From Roseburia sp. 1XD42-34 (lineage in GTDB: Bacteria > Bacillota > Bacilli > Bacillales > Amphibacillaceae): a stretch of DNA of 62,982 bases. Shown piece after piece: positions 44,082 to 52,893 of the stretch. Both the position numbers and the translations under genes were made by a program. The DNA lies in contig NZ_QWLJ01000024.1 of assembly GCF_009917385.1 (NCBI RefSeq), positions 1 through 62,982 of the forward strand, given 5' to 3'. How positions within the stretch are numbered: the first letter of the stretch is position 1; each line of letters opens with the position of its first letter. Below the pieces are notes generated by a model. The model ran no database searches, was not told the DNA's origin, and worked only from the letters and a program-made list of their open reading frames with translations.

Positions 44082-44320
44082 ATTATAACATTGTAATGAA
44101 GGATGTCAAGAGTAAAAAATGATGGGACATGGAAAAAATGCAACCAAGGAGATCAAGTGAACTTTGCGCAAAAGGGTATTGGCATAACAGTGGATTCCAC
44201 GCTACCCTAATTGACATCAAATCCGTGGCAGTGTGACCGAAAAAAAATGCACCAAATTTGGTTAGTTTACATAAAGTTTTATCTTAATAAAGCAATATGG
44301 TGAAAGTTTGACTCAATAAA

Positions 44321-44361
44321 AAAATAACCCCTTATCCATATGACATTGAAGAGGTTATTTT
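44321..44361. terminator. Terminator-like hairpin
   Basis: AAAATAACCCCTT (44321-44333) with AAGAGGTTATTTT (44349-44361), flanked by A and T runs, so it could end transcripts from either side. No gene with a nearby stop codon on the plus strand was found. Confidence 0.55.
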
Positions 44362-44600
44362 GTGTAGGTTTAGCTAATGTTATGTGACAATAAAGTCGCG
44401 TTACATTGTCTTTATGATAAAAGCATCATTTTCTTTTTTTGCCTTCAAGTTTTTCCCAATATTACCCACTGGGATTTTATTATGAGAAATTCCCGCAATG
44501 ATCGCATGCGCCTTTAATATCGAATTTTTTTATCGTCAAAATGTTGCCGGTTACTTTACCAAACAGACTATCCCAAGACTCTGATACTACATTCCATCAG
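44362..44600. other. Gap within the 760-base gene-poor stretch
   Basis: No open frame with a ribosome site or recognisable homology between the two terminators; the whole 44082-44806 stretch appears gene-free. Confidence 0.4.
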
Positions 44601-44632
44601 AAAAAGAAATAACCCCTGCCCTTCAGGAGTTA
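44601..44632 (-). terminator. Terminator downstream of the anti-sigma gene
   Basis: TAACCCCTG (44610-44618) and CAGGAGTTA (44624-44632) form a stem; the A-rich 44601-44609 becomes the T-run on the minus strand. It lies about 175 bases after the anti-sigma stop codon. Confidence 0.5.
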
Positions 44633-44806
44633 CAGCCATATGCTAAGCTGTAATCCCTAACCCAGCGGCTGTTTCCACTTGATTGCTGGCATGATATTTG
44701 GGAATTTCTTAGTTCCAAGCCCAAATTTCTTACAGTACGGCCCCCGCTACTCATCTATTGACACTCTCTGCTTTTCCTCCTTGCATCATGACATTTTCTC
44801 GATCCG

Positions 44807-45466
44807 TTATTTCTCCCAAATTAATACGGCTCGTTCTAAAATTGAATCCCAAGTTTCTTTTCCGGCAGTGACTTTTTCTGAATCAAAATCTACATAATAG
44901 ACGACATCAACTTCTTTACTTTCTGGAAGTTCAAAGACATATCCTTCCTTATTAGGATCCTCCCCATTCTTAATAAGTTCTCTTGAAGGTGAATCAGCGA
45001 TTGTTTTTGTATAATAAATAAAACTTACATTCTTATTTTCTCCTTCAATTTCCATTTTCATGGGATGGGTTACGTTAACACTAGCATAGCTTTCGCCATA
45101 ATAACGGGAAGCCAATTGATGGTCATTGTGCTTTTCAATTTTGACGAGCTTTTCTGAATATGGAATGACCATTTCATAATAAAAAACATACGCAAATGCC
45201 CCAAATAAAACGATAGCCGTTGCGACAGCAGAAGCAATTGAAATCAGTATTTTTTTCTTGCGCCATTTTTTACTGATTTTCTTAAAAAGAGAGACTTTAT
45301 TTTCTGCCGGAATATAAAGTTCACGCTTCATGGAGTCGTATTCCTTTTGACACGTCTCACAATGCTGTAAATGCTCATCGACCATTTCTTTTGTATCTTC
45401 GCTGACTACTCCATCAACATAAAGAGGCAAAACATCTTGTATGATGGTACATTTAATCTCTTTCAT
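44807..45466 (-). CDS. Membrane anti-sigma factor with zinc-finger (ZAS-type)
   Basis: A 219-residue protein. The N-terminal anti-sigma domain has H32-x3-C36-x2-C39 (DEHLQHCETC) as zinc ligands and the preceding C6 region CTIIQDVLPLYVDG typical of this group. A basic stretch and one membrane helix follow (about 72-94), then an extracellular domain of 120 residues. It overlaps the sigma-factor gene by 14 bases, so it should bind and hold the sigma factor until a surface signal is received. ATG at 45466 with GAGGAG upstream. Confidence 0.9.
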   Translation of the reverse strand: MKEIKCTIIQDVLPLYVDGVVSEDTKEMVDEHLQHCETCQKEYDSMKRELYIPAENKVSLFKKISKKWRKKKILISIASAVATAIVLFGAFAYVFYYEMVIPYSEKLVKIEKHNDHQLASRYYGESYASVNVTHPMKMEIEGENKNVSFIYYTKTIADSPSRELIKNGEDPNKEGYVFELPESKEVDVVYYVDFDSEKVTAGKETWDSILERAVLIWEK

Positions 45467-45947
45467 GATTTATCTCCTCCATATAATCCAAAATTTTCTT
45501 CCGGGCTCTGTAAAAGGTTACCCTTGCCCATCCGGCGCTTTTCCCAAAAAGTCTTCCTATTTTCTCAAAAGGCAGTTCGCCAAAAGTGCGTAGTGAAAAC
45601 ACTTCTTTGTATGGCTCATCCATCGAGTGAAGAAACTGATGAACAGTAAAAGCCTCTTCCTCGTTCATCAAATGTTGTACAATTTGCACTCCCGTCCCTG
45701 GTTCATCAATGAAGTCCGAGTTGATTTGCCTTTTCATTTTTTTATAATGAGAAAAATAGGTGTTTTTGGCAATTGTAAAAAGCCATGCTCGAATATCTTT
45801 AGAACCATCAAATGTTTCGATTGCTTTTAATGCTTTAAAAAAAGCCTCTTGCGTCATTTCTTCCGCTACACCTTCATCATGACTTAATGATTTCATAAAC
45901 AAATAAACTTCTTGAAAGTATTCGCAATAGATTTCCTCAAAGTCCAC
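45453..45947 (-). CDS. RNA polymerase ECF sigma factor (sigma-70 family)
   Basis: A 164-residue extracytoplasmic-function sigma factor. Region 2 has AEEMTQEAFFKALKAIETFD and AWLFTIAKNTYFSHYKK (about 28-70); region 4 has EPYKEVFSLRTFGELPFEKI and AGWARVTFYRARKKIL (about 110-155). The start is GTG at 45947 with AGGGGTG 7 bases upstream. The downstream overlapping gene is its anti-sigma factor. Target genes other than its own operon are unknown. Confidence 0.92.
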   Translation of the reverse strand: MDFEEIYCEYFQEVYLFMKSLSHDEGVAEEMTQEAFFKALKAIETFDGSKDIRAWLFTIAKNTYFSHYKKMKRQINSDFIDEPGTGVQIVQHLMNEEEAFTVHQFLHSMDEPYKEVFSLRTFGELPFEKIGRLFGKSAGWARVTFYRARKKILDYMEEINHERD

Positions 45948-45969
45948 CTCTTTTCACCCCTTATACTGA

Positions 45970-45998
45970 TATAACTCCCAGAACTTGATTACGTTACA
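45970..45998 (-). promoter_or_regulatory. Possible ECF-type promoter of the sigma/anti-sigma operon
   Basis: On the minus strand TGTAAC (45998-45993) resembles the AAC-containing -35 element of ECF sigma factors and lies about 50 bases before the start codon. The -10 element is not clear. Fits the usual autoregulation of such operons. Confidence 0.3.
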
Positions 45999-46234
45999 AA
46001 AAATACTGACATATTTTACACTCAGAGCCATTACATGATCCTCACGCTTGCCGATCTTCCTTTAACATCGACAAATTTTCCACAAACGAAAAAAGGCATA
46101 TATTCAAACGAAAATGAATAAACCCGCATCCATTACTTTATGATATAGTTGATTAAAACTGATATTAAACTGTATTATTTTCCGTATTTAGGATAATAGA
46201 ATAAACACTGTAAACTCGCTTGCCTGTTAGCGTT

Positions 46235-46432
46235 ATGCTGACAGGTACGATTGTTTTGACGGCAGGCATATATATAACATATGCGGTAGGGAAAGGCATA
46301 ACAGAAAGTATGGACTTTACAAAGTTTCAAATGAGTATTTGGCATACATCCCTAGCTATTCTGCTGTTAATGACTATTTCAATCACCATAACCTGGTCGC
46401 TTATTCATTACTTTCGAAAAATACAATTATAG
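46235..46432 (+). CDS. Small two-helix membrane protein, possibly truncated
   Basis: The frame from ATG 46235 encodes 65 residues with two hydrophobic helices, MLTGTIVLTAGIYITYAVGK and SLAILLLMTISITITWSLIH, around a polar loop. No ribosome site lies before the ATG (nor before a TTG at 46220), so it may be the C-terminal remnant of a longer protein. Family not recognised. Confidence 0.35.
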   Translation: MLTGTIVLTAGIYITYAVGKGITESMDFTKFQMSIWHTSLAILLLMTISITITWSLIHYFRKIQL

Positions 46433-46744
46433 AACGATTACGGGAAGTGGAATAGTGTTAAGAAGTTAAAGATCAATAATATCAGAAACCGAAACCCCTT
46501 AACATGTAGTACTTAACAGCAGCTTTAAAAATGAAAAGCACCTCGATGTTAGTATGATTACCCCATAATCTTTTTCTCCTTTATAATTGGGACAATCATT
46601 TTTATATTCTCTAAGTGATAAAAAGGAATGATATTTAAGGAATAACTTAAAATCTTTTGTGGGAAAGTTTGGACACATACTATGGTATCGCTATGATGCA
46701 ACTAGTTTAATTGTTGAAAAAATTTATATTTAGGAGGGAATTGA
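46433..46744. other. Intergenic stretch, nothing recognised
   Basis: AT-rich, no supported gene. The ribosome site AGGAGGG of the following pseudogene lies at its end. Confidence 0.4.
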
Positions 46745-46747
46745 TGA

Positions 46748-47104
46748 ATGAAGAAGCTTTTGGTTTGTTTTATTAGCTCTTTTGCTGATCCCTACTGGCA
46801 GTTCATATGGAATGACACCCCCTGTTAAGGGTGGAAAACTATTAGTCGATTTTTATGATGCAGATGGTATTCTGGTCAAGAAGCAGAAGAACTTCTGAAA
46901 CCACCTATAGAGCCGCAAGTTCTGGAAGAACCTAAAGTCACTGATGATATCCCTTATCTACATATTTATGATGAAAATAATTTCATAATAGATTCAACAG
47001 CTGAAAATGTTCTTAAAGTCCAAAATGAGGCCAAGGCGGCAGTTAAAACAGCTTCTTTACAAACTTATAAGTATGATCCTAACTTGTTTACAAACAATAT
47101 TTAA
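46748..47104 (+). pseudogene. Small exported protein, frameshifted
   Basis: AGGAGGG and ATG at 46748 open a frame that must shift at once to read a signal peptide, WFVLLALLLIPTGSSYG, then MTPPVKGGKLLVDFYDADG. After a second shift near 46870 it continues AEELLKPPIEPQVLEEPKVT and DIPYLHIYDENNFIIDSTAE, ending LFTNNI at 47104. About 115 residues originally. Pro- and Glu-rich, not recognised. Confidence 0.55.
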
Positions 47105-47333
47105 TATTTGGGTTGCTAGTGGAGCATTTTTTCATCAACTCCAAAGTATAGAAATAAGACCTAAGAAGAAAATGAACTCTATAATAACTAGAGTATATCG
47201 TCAAGGCTCTGCAACTCCAGTGAGAAGCGTGAAAATCGCAAACTTTTCACATGTAGCAAATATCCTTCTTCATAAGTTTACAAAGTATAAAATTATAAGA
47301 TTCAGTTGCTAAATGAAGATCCCAATCAACCAA

Positions 47334-47669
47334 CTATCTATCTAGATACTGCGCATCTTTATTATAAATAAAATGATATGCTGCGGCTTCGACATGTCCG
47401 GTTTTTTGCACAGTTTGTATCTTTTTTCTGATGGATGTGAGTGCATATTGCTGATGAATCATCTTTGCTCGCTTACGCTAGCCTTGTCCTGAATGATCAG
47501 CCGTTCTTTGATTCGGTTTCTATAGATACTTAAAAATGCATCATAGTATAGCTTATCAACTAAAAACATGGAAACAGCTTCAACAGTGCTATTTTTAACC
47601 CTTCCCAATCAATTCATATAAGCTGTTGATCAAAGTTGCATCAAATTCCCGTATGGTAAAAGGCCATTC
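47334..47669 (-). pseudogene. Unrecognised gene fragment in three frames
   Basis: The minus strand reads WPFTIREFDATLINSLYELI, then (shift near 47610) NSTVEAVSMFLVDKLYYDAF and SIYRNRIKERLIIQDKASVS, then (shift near 47465) MIHQQYALTSIRKKIQTVQK to a TAG at 47334. Together they look like the C-terminal half of a helical protein. No start region remains. I cannot name the family. Confidence 0.4.
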
Positions 47670-47793
47670 TTACATGATTATTTTTCAGACTCAACAGTAG
47701 AAATGAGAGTGTCTATTTGTGGTTTGTAAGAGCCGACAAATTACATATATTAGACTAGATGTTACACCATATGCCCTTTATCCAAAAAACCCC

Positions 47794-48846
47794 TCAATGA
47801 ATGTACAAAATGCTTTTCACATTTGGAAAATTGAGCTTTATGGTCAACCCCGAACCAAGCTCTGATTTTGCCTCCAACTGAATGGCTAAATCATAAGCCA
47901 TCTTGCTCACTAAGAAGAGTCCCATACCTGTTGCTTGTCTTGTATAGGTACCTCTCCCTCCAGTAAAGCCCTTATCAAAAATAAAGGCTAAATCTTCTTC
48001 AGAAACACCAGGCCCATTATCTCGTATAGATAAAAGGCTTTGATCACTCGCTCGATCATAACCCGTTTCAAACTCCAAAATGGGATCATTCTGATTCTGC
48101 GTCACGTATTTCGTACTGTTAAAGATGATTTGTTCTATGATGAAAGCTAATCCTTTGCGGTCGGATAATATCTCCATCTCTTCCCCTTTGAACTGTACTT
48201 GAAAACCGGATTCATCTAGGATTGTTTGATGGTCTTCAACAGTCTGTTTGCAAAATGCGAGCACATGTATTGGTTCAAAAATATAATCTTTATGAGCAGC
48301 CCCAAGCCTTGCAAAATACAAAATTCGCTCTACGTCTCCATGCATTTGATCTCTAATATGAAGCATACGCTGTCTCACAAGAGGAGACATTTCGTCACTG
48401 CGGTTATCTAATAGCAATGTCATCAATGAGAGCGGCTTTTTAATTTCGTGAACCCATCCTTCGATATAGTTTTCATAATCGGCGAGCTCAATGACTTGAT
48501 CATTCAATTCCGTCTGATATGACCTTAAGCTACTTCCTACTCTACGGATAAATGACCAATGAGTCTTAGGAGATACGCGGCATAATCTTTCTTCGTTCGC
48601 TTCATTCGGTTCTAACAAAAAATCTTGAAAGGCAGCTTCGATGATTTTTTGCTTTCTTATCATCAGGAATACAGATAATACTATCATCGCAATTGTAAAA
48701 ATAATCATGAGTCCCACTAACACTTTAAAGGTTTCAGGGTAAGCCAGCCAAGCTAAATAACTAAAAAGGAGGCTTATAGCCATTAAGATAAGAAACCATT
48801 GTTTATGGGCATGAAAACAATCATAGATTTGCTTTATCCATTTCAT
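47794..48846 (-). CDS. BceS-type intramembrane-sensing histidine kinase
   Basis: A 350-residue kinase with two helices (about 15-35 and 42-63) and almost no extracellular loop, the mark of Bce-type kinases, which take their signal from the partner ABC transporter. Phospho-acceptor H133 lies in YIEGWVHEIKKPLSLMTLLL; the ATPase domain has IIEQIIFNSTKY as N-box, IRDNGPGVSEEDLAFIFDKGF and GMGLFLVSKMA. The ATG overlaps the regulator stop by 4 bases, and AGGAG lies upstream. It is the last gene of the operon ATPase, permease, regulator, kinase. Confidence 0.92.
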   Translation of the reverse strand: MKWIKQIYDCFHAHKQWFLILMAISLLFSYLAWLAYPETFKVLVGLMIIFTIAMIVLSVFLMIRKQKIIEAAFQDFLLEPNEANEERLCRVSPKTHWSFIRRVGSSLRSYQTELNDQVIELADYENYIEGWVHEIKKPLSLMTLLLDNRSDEMSPLVRQRMLHIRDQMHGDVERILYFARLGAAHKDYIFEPIHVLAFCKQTVEDHQTILDESGFQVQFKGEEMEILSDRKGLAFIIEQIIFNSTKYVTQNQNDPILEFETGYDRASDQSLLSIRDNGPGVSEEDLAFIFDKGFTGGRGTYTRQATGMGLFLVSKMAYDLAIQLEAKSELGSGLTIKLNFPNVKSILYIH

Positions 48847-49520
48847 GGCTTCTCCTGCCCCCTCAGTCGATAACCTTTGCCCCTAATTGTCTCAATTTGA
48901 TCCTCCAAGCCTAACTGTCGCAATGTTTTTCGTAAGCGAGTCAGATTTACTTGAAGAGCATTTTCGTCTATATATTGGTCTGTTCCCCATAAAATTTCAC
49001 TCAGTGTTGATTTGGATACAACCTCAGGTTTATGTTGTGCCAAAGCCAATAAAATTTTTCCTTCATTCGCTGATAGCAATAACGACTCGGATCCTTTATA
49101 CAACGTAAACGTATTGGGATCTAATGAAAAACTGCCACCATCGATCAAGTCAGGTTGTCTTTCAAACCTTCTTAGCAAGTTCTGAATGCGTGCCAATAAT
49201 CGGTCTCGATTACATGGCTTAGTGAGATAATCATCGGCCCCTAAATGAAGACCATGTAATTCATCTTGTAACTTATCTCTGGAAGTAAGCATCAATATGG
49301 GACCAATCCCTTTGGATTTTAGACTTTTACATATTTCAAATCCAGAGGGTCCCGGTAAATTGATGTCCAATAAGACTAAGTTTGGTGCCAAAGTGGCCAT
49401 TTGCGCGACTACATCATGAAAATCGGTAATTGCTACTGCTTCAAACCCTTCTTTTTGCAATATATCCATTAACTCTTCTCTCATCCATGAATCATCTTCA
49501 ACAACAGCAATCCTCGCCAC
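48843..49520 (-). CDS. BceR-type OmpR-family response regulator
   Basis: A 225-residue regulator. Receiver domain with D9, D10, phospho-acceptor D52 (in LVLLDINLPGPSG), T in MLTSRD and K in YLTKPCNRDRLLARI; winged-helix output domain (about 130-222) ending QIETIRGKGYRL. GTG start at 49520 with GGAGG 8 bases before. It probably binds the CTTACA-TGTAAG dyad before the ATPase gene to induce the whole operon. Confidence 0.93.
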   Translation of the reverse strand: MARIAVVEDDSWMREELMDILQKEGFEAVAITDFHDVVAQMATLAPNLVLLDINLPGPSGFEICKSLKSKGIGPILMLTSRDKLQDELHGLHLGADDYLTKPCNRDRLLARIQNLLRRFERQPDLIDGGSFSLDPNTFTLYKGSESLLLSANEGKILLALAQHKPEVVSKSTLSEILWGTDQYIDENALQVNLTRLRKTLRQLGLEDQIETIRGKGYRLRGQEKP

Positions 49521-49556
49521 TTTGACACCTCCTTCTATATGAAAAGTGACTTTTCT

Positions 49557-51722
49557 TTAATCTATATTTGGCTTCCAACGCAATTTATCGATCTCATGAC
49601 CTGCTGAACGGGAAACGGCTACTCCATAAATCACAAAAATGAGGATGACGACACATGCAAAGGCAAAGGCAATCGGATAAAGGAACGCATTGTCTTCGAT
49701 GCGAATCACCACAAATGAAATCATTGCCTTTATCCCAACAGCCGCACTCACACATGCCAGAGACATAGGTAACAGAAAAGCCAACAACACTTGTCTATGC
49801 ATCGACGTTTTCATTTGCTTGCGTGTTGCTCCCAACATGGAAAGTGTTACATAGCGCTGTCCAGTCTGCTTCATCTGTGTCAAAAATTGCAAAGCTAATA
49901 CCGTACAAGCAATAATCAAGAATAAGAATCCCACGTATAGTGTCGTATAACTTCCCGCAACAACATAGAAGAGTTGGCGTCCAAAGTTTTGCAAATAACT
50001 TTCAAACTGGAAGCCTGAAGATTGTAATAAGTCTCTTGCTTCCATCATGGGTTTCATTAAACCTTGCTCATCTTGCAGCTTTTGTGGGATGCGAAAATTC
50101 CAATAAGACACATAAGTTTCCGTATTTAAAAATTGTTCAAACATAGGATCGGGGACGATAAATGCGGAATGTATCTCTACCGAACGGTCTGCGACTAATC
50201 CTCTCATTGGAGTGGATGGTCGTATAGATATTGTCTGACCTTGAATGCTCATCAAACTTTGCCCTTCTTTTTCAGCCTTTTCAAGAATACGATCTAATAC
50301 AGGCATGCGTTCTAAATTATCCATATGCAAAAGGTCTGGATTAAAGTATAGAGCAATTTCATCTGCATGCAGGTTCAGTGATTTTTCTCCTATTGCCTTT
50401 AAAAGTCCATTATAAGATGATTCGGGAATAAGGTAAGGTGCTTTTGCATCAATCTCTAGGACCCCAAGCAAGTTAAGTGCTTCGTGGTTTTCCGAACTGA
50501 TCGTGTAACCTTGCATTTCTCCGGATAAAAGCTGCTCTTTATAGTCGCTTGGCAGAGCCATAATGAGCTGCTCTCTTAATTCAGACCAGTCTACCAACGA
50601 TGAAGGCGAGTTGCCATCCCCTTGTTCATCCTTATATTTCATTTTCCCGATTTCTAATAGATTCAAGTCTTCTACATATGGTACCATTTTTTCTGAAGTA
50701 AGAAATTGCTCAACCTTTTGATGATCTCCATGTACCGTAAAATCATATAACGAGGAAGTCCTAGTAATAGCACTATCGAAACCAATAATCGTTGAAGCAC
50801 CATTGGTGATCAAAATGATCGACAATGTGATGAGGATGGATGTTACAGCAACAGAAGTGGATTTATTCGCTACATTTTCCTGGAACTGCCTTAAAGTAAA
50901 GGTGCGCAGCCCTTTCGTAGATTTACCTTCGGACAAGCTTGCCAATAAGCCAAATAGTTTTCCAAATCCCCTCATAAAAAAGATCGTTCCCAAACATCCG
51001 AGAGCCAATGCCACAAACAGGAGAAGTCCTGCAAAATCCATAAAACGATATAAAACAATCCAGTAGGCAACACCTAGTAAGACAATACCCACTAAAATAT
51101 GGATTATATTGCCTTTAAAATGTCCCATATCTTGTTTCTTATCCATTTGCTCATAAAGTAATTGATGTACCTCTTGATTAAATAACCTTCCGCCAAGAAT
51201 GACTAATGCGATGAGCTGGATGAATAAAAAACCGATGATTGTAAAGATTATCGCGCTTACCGACAAGCTTATTTGATGACCGATAATTCCCTGGCCGACT
51301 AGTTTAGAAACCGTCAAGCTGATAATTTCCGCTAAAAATGCGCCTATTAAAATGCCGCCAATGAGCGCAAAAATAGACGTCATAAGCCCCTCTGCTGCAA
51401 GTTGAAGAACAAGGCGCTCTTTACGCATTCCTAACATGAGATAGAGTCCAAACTCTTTGCTTCTCCGATTTAATTGGTACTGATTCGCAAATAAAATCAA
51501 AAAAAACAATAGTAATAGGGCAAATAGATACACAAGGGGCATGAGCGATAAGAGCTTATCGATCGCATCACTTTCAAATTCTTTCAAGAATAGGATCACA
51601 TCTTGTCTTCCAAGTGAAAGAATGATATAAAACGAGGCTACTGCTGTGACAAGTGTTGCAAAATAGATTAAATTTTCCTTCCGACTTCGATTCGCATTAC
51701 GATAAATCAGCCTAGAGAACAT
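49557..51722 (-). CDS. BceB-type ABC permease (10 helices, large extracellular domain)
   Basis: A 721-residue permease of the peptide-sensing/detoxification class. Helices at about 17-40, 60-80, 105-130, 155-180, 212-232, 236-258 and 290-310 are followed by an extracellular domain of about 220 residues and three terminal helices with TLSMLGATRKQMKTSMH. The N-terminal FtsX part holds LYLMLGMRKERLVLQL. It is longer than Bacillus subtilis BceB or YxdM, mostly in the extracellular domain that binds the peptide. The ATG at 51722 overlaps the ATPase gene by 11 bases and has GGGGGAGG upstream. Confidence 0.9.
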   Translation of the reverse strand: MFSRLIYRNANRSRKENLIYFATLVTAVASFYIILSLGRQDVILFLKEFESDAIDKLLSLMPLVYLFALLLLFFLILFANQYQLNRRSKEFGLYLMLGMRKERLVLQLAAEGLMTSIFALIGGILIGAFLAEIISLTVSKLVGQGIIGHQISLSVSAIIFTIIGFLFIQLIALVILGGRLFNQEVHQLLYEQMDKKQDMGHFKGNIIHILVGIVLLGVAYWIVLYRFMDFAGLLLFVALALGCLGTIFFMRGFGKLFGLLASLSEGKSTKGLRTFTLRQFQENVANKSTSVAVTSILITLSIILITNGASTIIGFDSAITRTSSLYDFTVHGDHQKVEQFLTSEKMVPYVEDLNLLEIGKMKYKDEQGDGNSPSSLVDWSELREQLIMALPSDYKEQLLSGEMQGYTISSENHEALNLLGVLEIDAKAPYLIPESSYNGLLKAIGEKSLNLHADEIALYFNPDLLHMDNLERMPVLDRILEKAEKEGQSLMSIQGQTISIRPSTPMRGLVADRSVEIHSAFIVPDPMFEQFLNTETYVSYWNFRIPQKLQDEQGLMKPMMEARDLLQSSGFQFESYLQNFGRQLFYVVAGSYTTLYVGFLFLIIACTVLALQFLTQMKQTGQRYVTLSMLGATRKQMKTSMHRQVLLAFLLPMSLACVSAAVGIKAMISFVVIRIEDNAFLYPIAFAFACVVILIFVIYGVAVSRSAGHEIDKLRWKPNID

Positions 51723-52491
51723 TTGCGCTTCCTCCCCCAAGCTGAGCTAATACCTTTAAAATTCTGTCATAAAATTTCTCGCGAGACTCATCTTGTTTGC
51801 GACGCAGTTCATGAAAGATAACACCATCTTGAATAAACAGGATTCTGGAGCAAAAGCTTGCGGCATTCGGGTCATGGCTGACCATTAAAATTGTTTTTCC
51901 ACTACTTCTATTCATTCCTTCCAGCTTATTCATTAAGATTTTTGCAGAGCGTGTGTCCAATGCTCCTGTCGGTTCATCTGCAAGAACGATATCTGGATCA
52001 GAAATCAAACTGCGGGCAGCAGCCACCCTTTGCTTTTGTCCTCCAGACATCTGAGATGGAAATTTATGAAGGATATCGGTAATTTCAAAAAAACTTGCCA
52101 GCTCATCTAACTTAACACGAGCTTTCGCAAAATCCACCCCATGAATAGACAGCGGCAATAAGATATTTTCTTGTCCCGTTAAATTATCTAGCAGCGCAAA
52201 GTCTTGAAACAAGTACCCAATTCGACTACCACGATATTCTGCTAAATCCTTACTGTCAAAAGCACTGATGTTTTTCCCATGTAAAAGCACCCGCCCGGCA
52301 GTTGGCTTGATGATCGTGGCAATGCAGTTTAATAACGTCGTTTTACCAGACCCGCTTGGTCCCATGATTCCTAAAAATTCTCCTGGGAGAATATCAAAAC
52401 TGACACCGTTTAAAGCTTTTGTTATATTGTCTTTCTTTCCGAAGTTTTTTTGTAAGTCTTGAACCTCTAGTAACTTCTCTTGCCTCGTCAT
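51712..52491 (-). CDS. BceA-type ABC transporter ATP-binding protein
   Basis: A 259-residue ATPase. Walker A GPSGSGKTT (about 42-50), Q-loop LFQDFALL, signature MSGGQKQR (about 146-153), Walker [12 protein letters not shown] (about 167-177), VSHDP switch; a C-terminal tail ESREKFYDRILKVLAQLGGG is typical of BceA-like subunits. First gene of the operon, ATG at 52491 with AAGGAGAG upstream. The genes are ordered transporter first, then two-component system, the reverse of bceRSAB. Confidence 0.93.
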   Translation of the reverse strand: MTRQEKLLEVQDLQKNFGKKDNITKALNGVSFDILPGEFLGIMGPSGSGKTTLLNCIATIIKPTAGRVLLHGKNISAFDSKDLAEYRGSRIGYLFQDFALLDNLTGQENILLPLSIHGVDFAKARVKLDELASFFEITDILHKFPSQMSGGQKQRVAAARSLISDPDIVLADEPTGALDTRSAKILMNKLEGMNRSSGKTILMVSHDPNAASFCSRILFIQDGVIFHELRRKQDESREKFYDRILKVLAQLGGGSANVL

Positions 52492-52571
52492 ATATAACTC
52501 TCCTTTTTATGATCATTTTGAATCTCGAATGGAGTTATACACATTATAAACGGTGTAAATGACTAAGAACA

Positions 52572-52588
52572 CTTACAGATGATGTAAG
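52572..52588. promoter_or_regulatory. Dyad before the Bce-type operon, probable BceR-type operator
   Basis: CTTACAGATGATGTAAG: six-base perfect arms (CTTACA, TGTAAG) around five bases, 81 bases before the ATPase start. Bce-type regulators bind short inverted repeats of the TTACA/TGTAA kind, so this is the likely target. Confidence 0.6.
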
Positions 52589-52893
52589 GAAAGTTGAATC
52601 TCCGCTTATTCTATACATCTACTTGTTAATCTAGGTTTCTATAACGCTCCTCTTATTCTATCTTCTCGTCCCCTCTTGGTGGCATTAAAAAATTACCATT
52701 TGTTAAAGATTTCCTATTAAAATTTCGAGTTAAAAGCAGCAAAAAAACAAACAACGTTTTTAATTGTGACTCCGCTTTAGCATTAGTAAATAAATGATAC
52801 GCTTTCAGAAAGTGCCTACGTACACAAAAGTTTATGCTCACCATTCTAAATTTTTAATGTAACCAATCTAATAATAGATAAAGCATATATATA

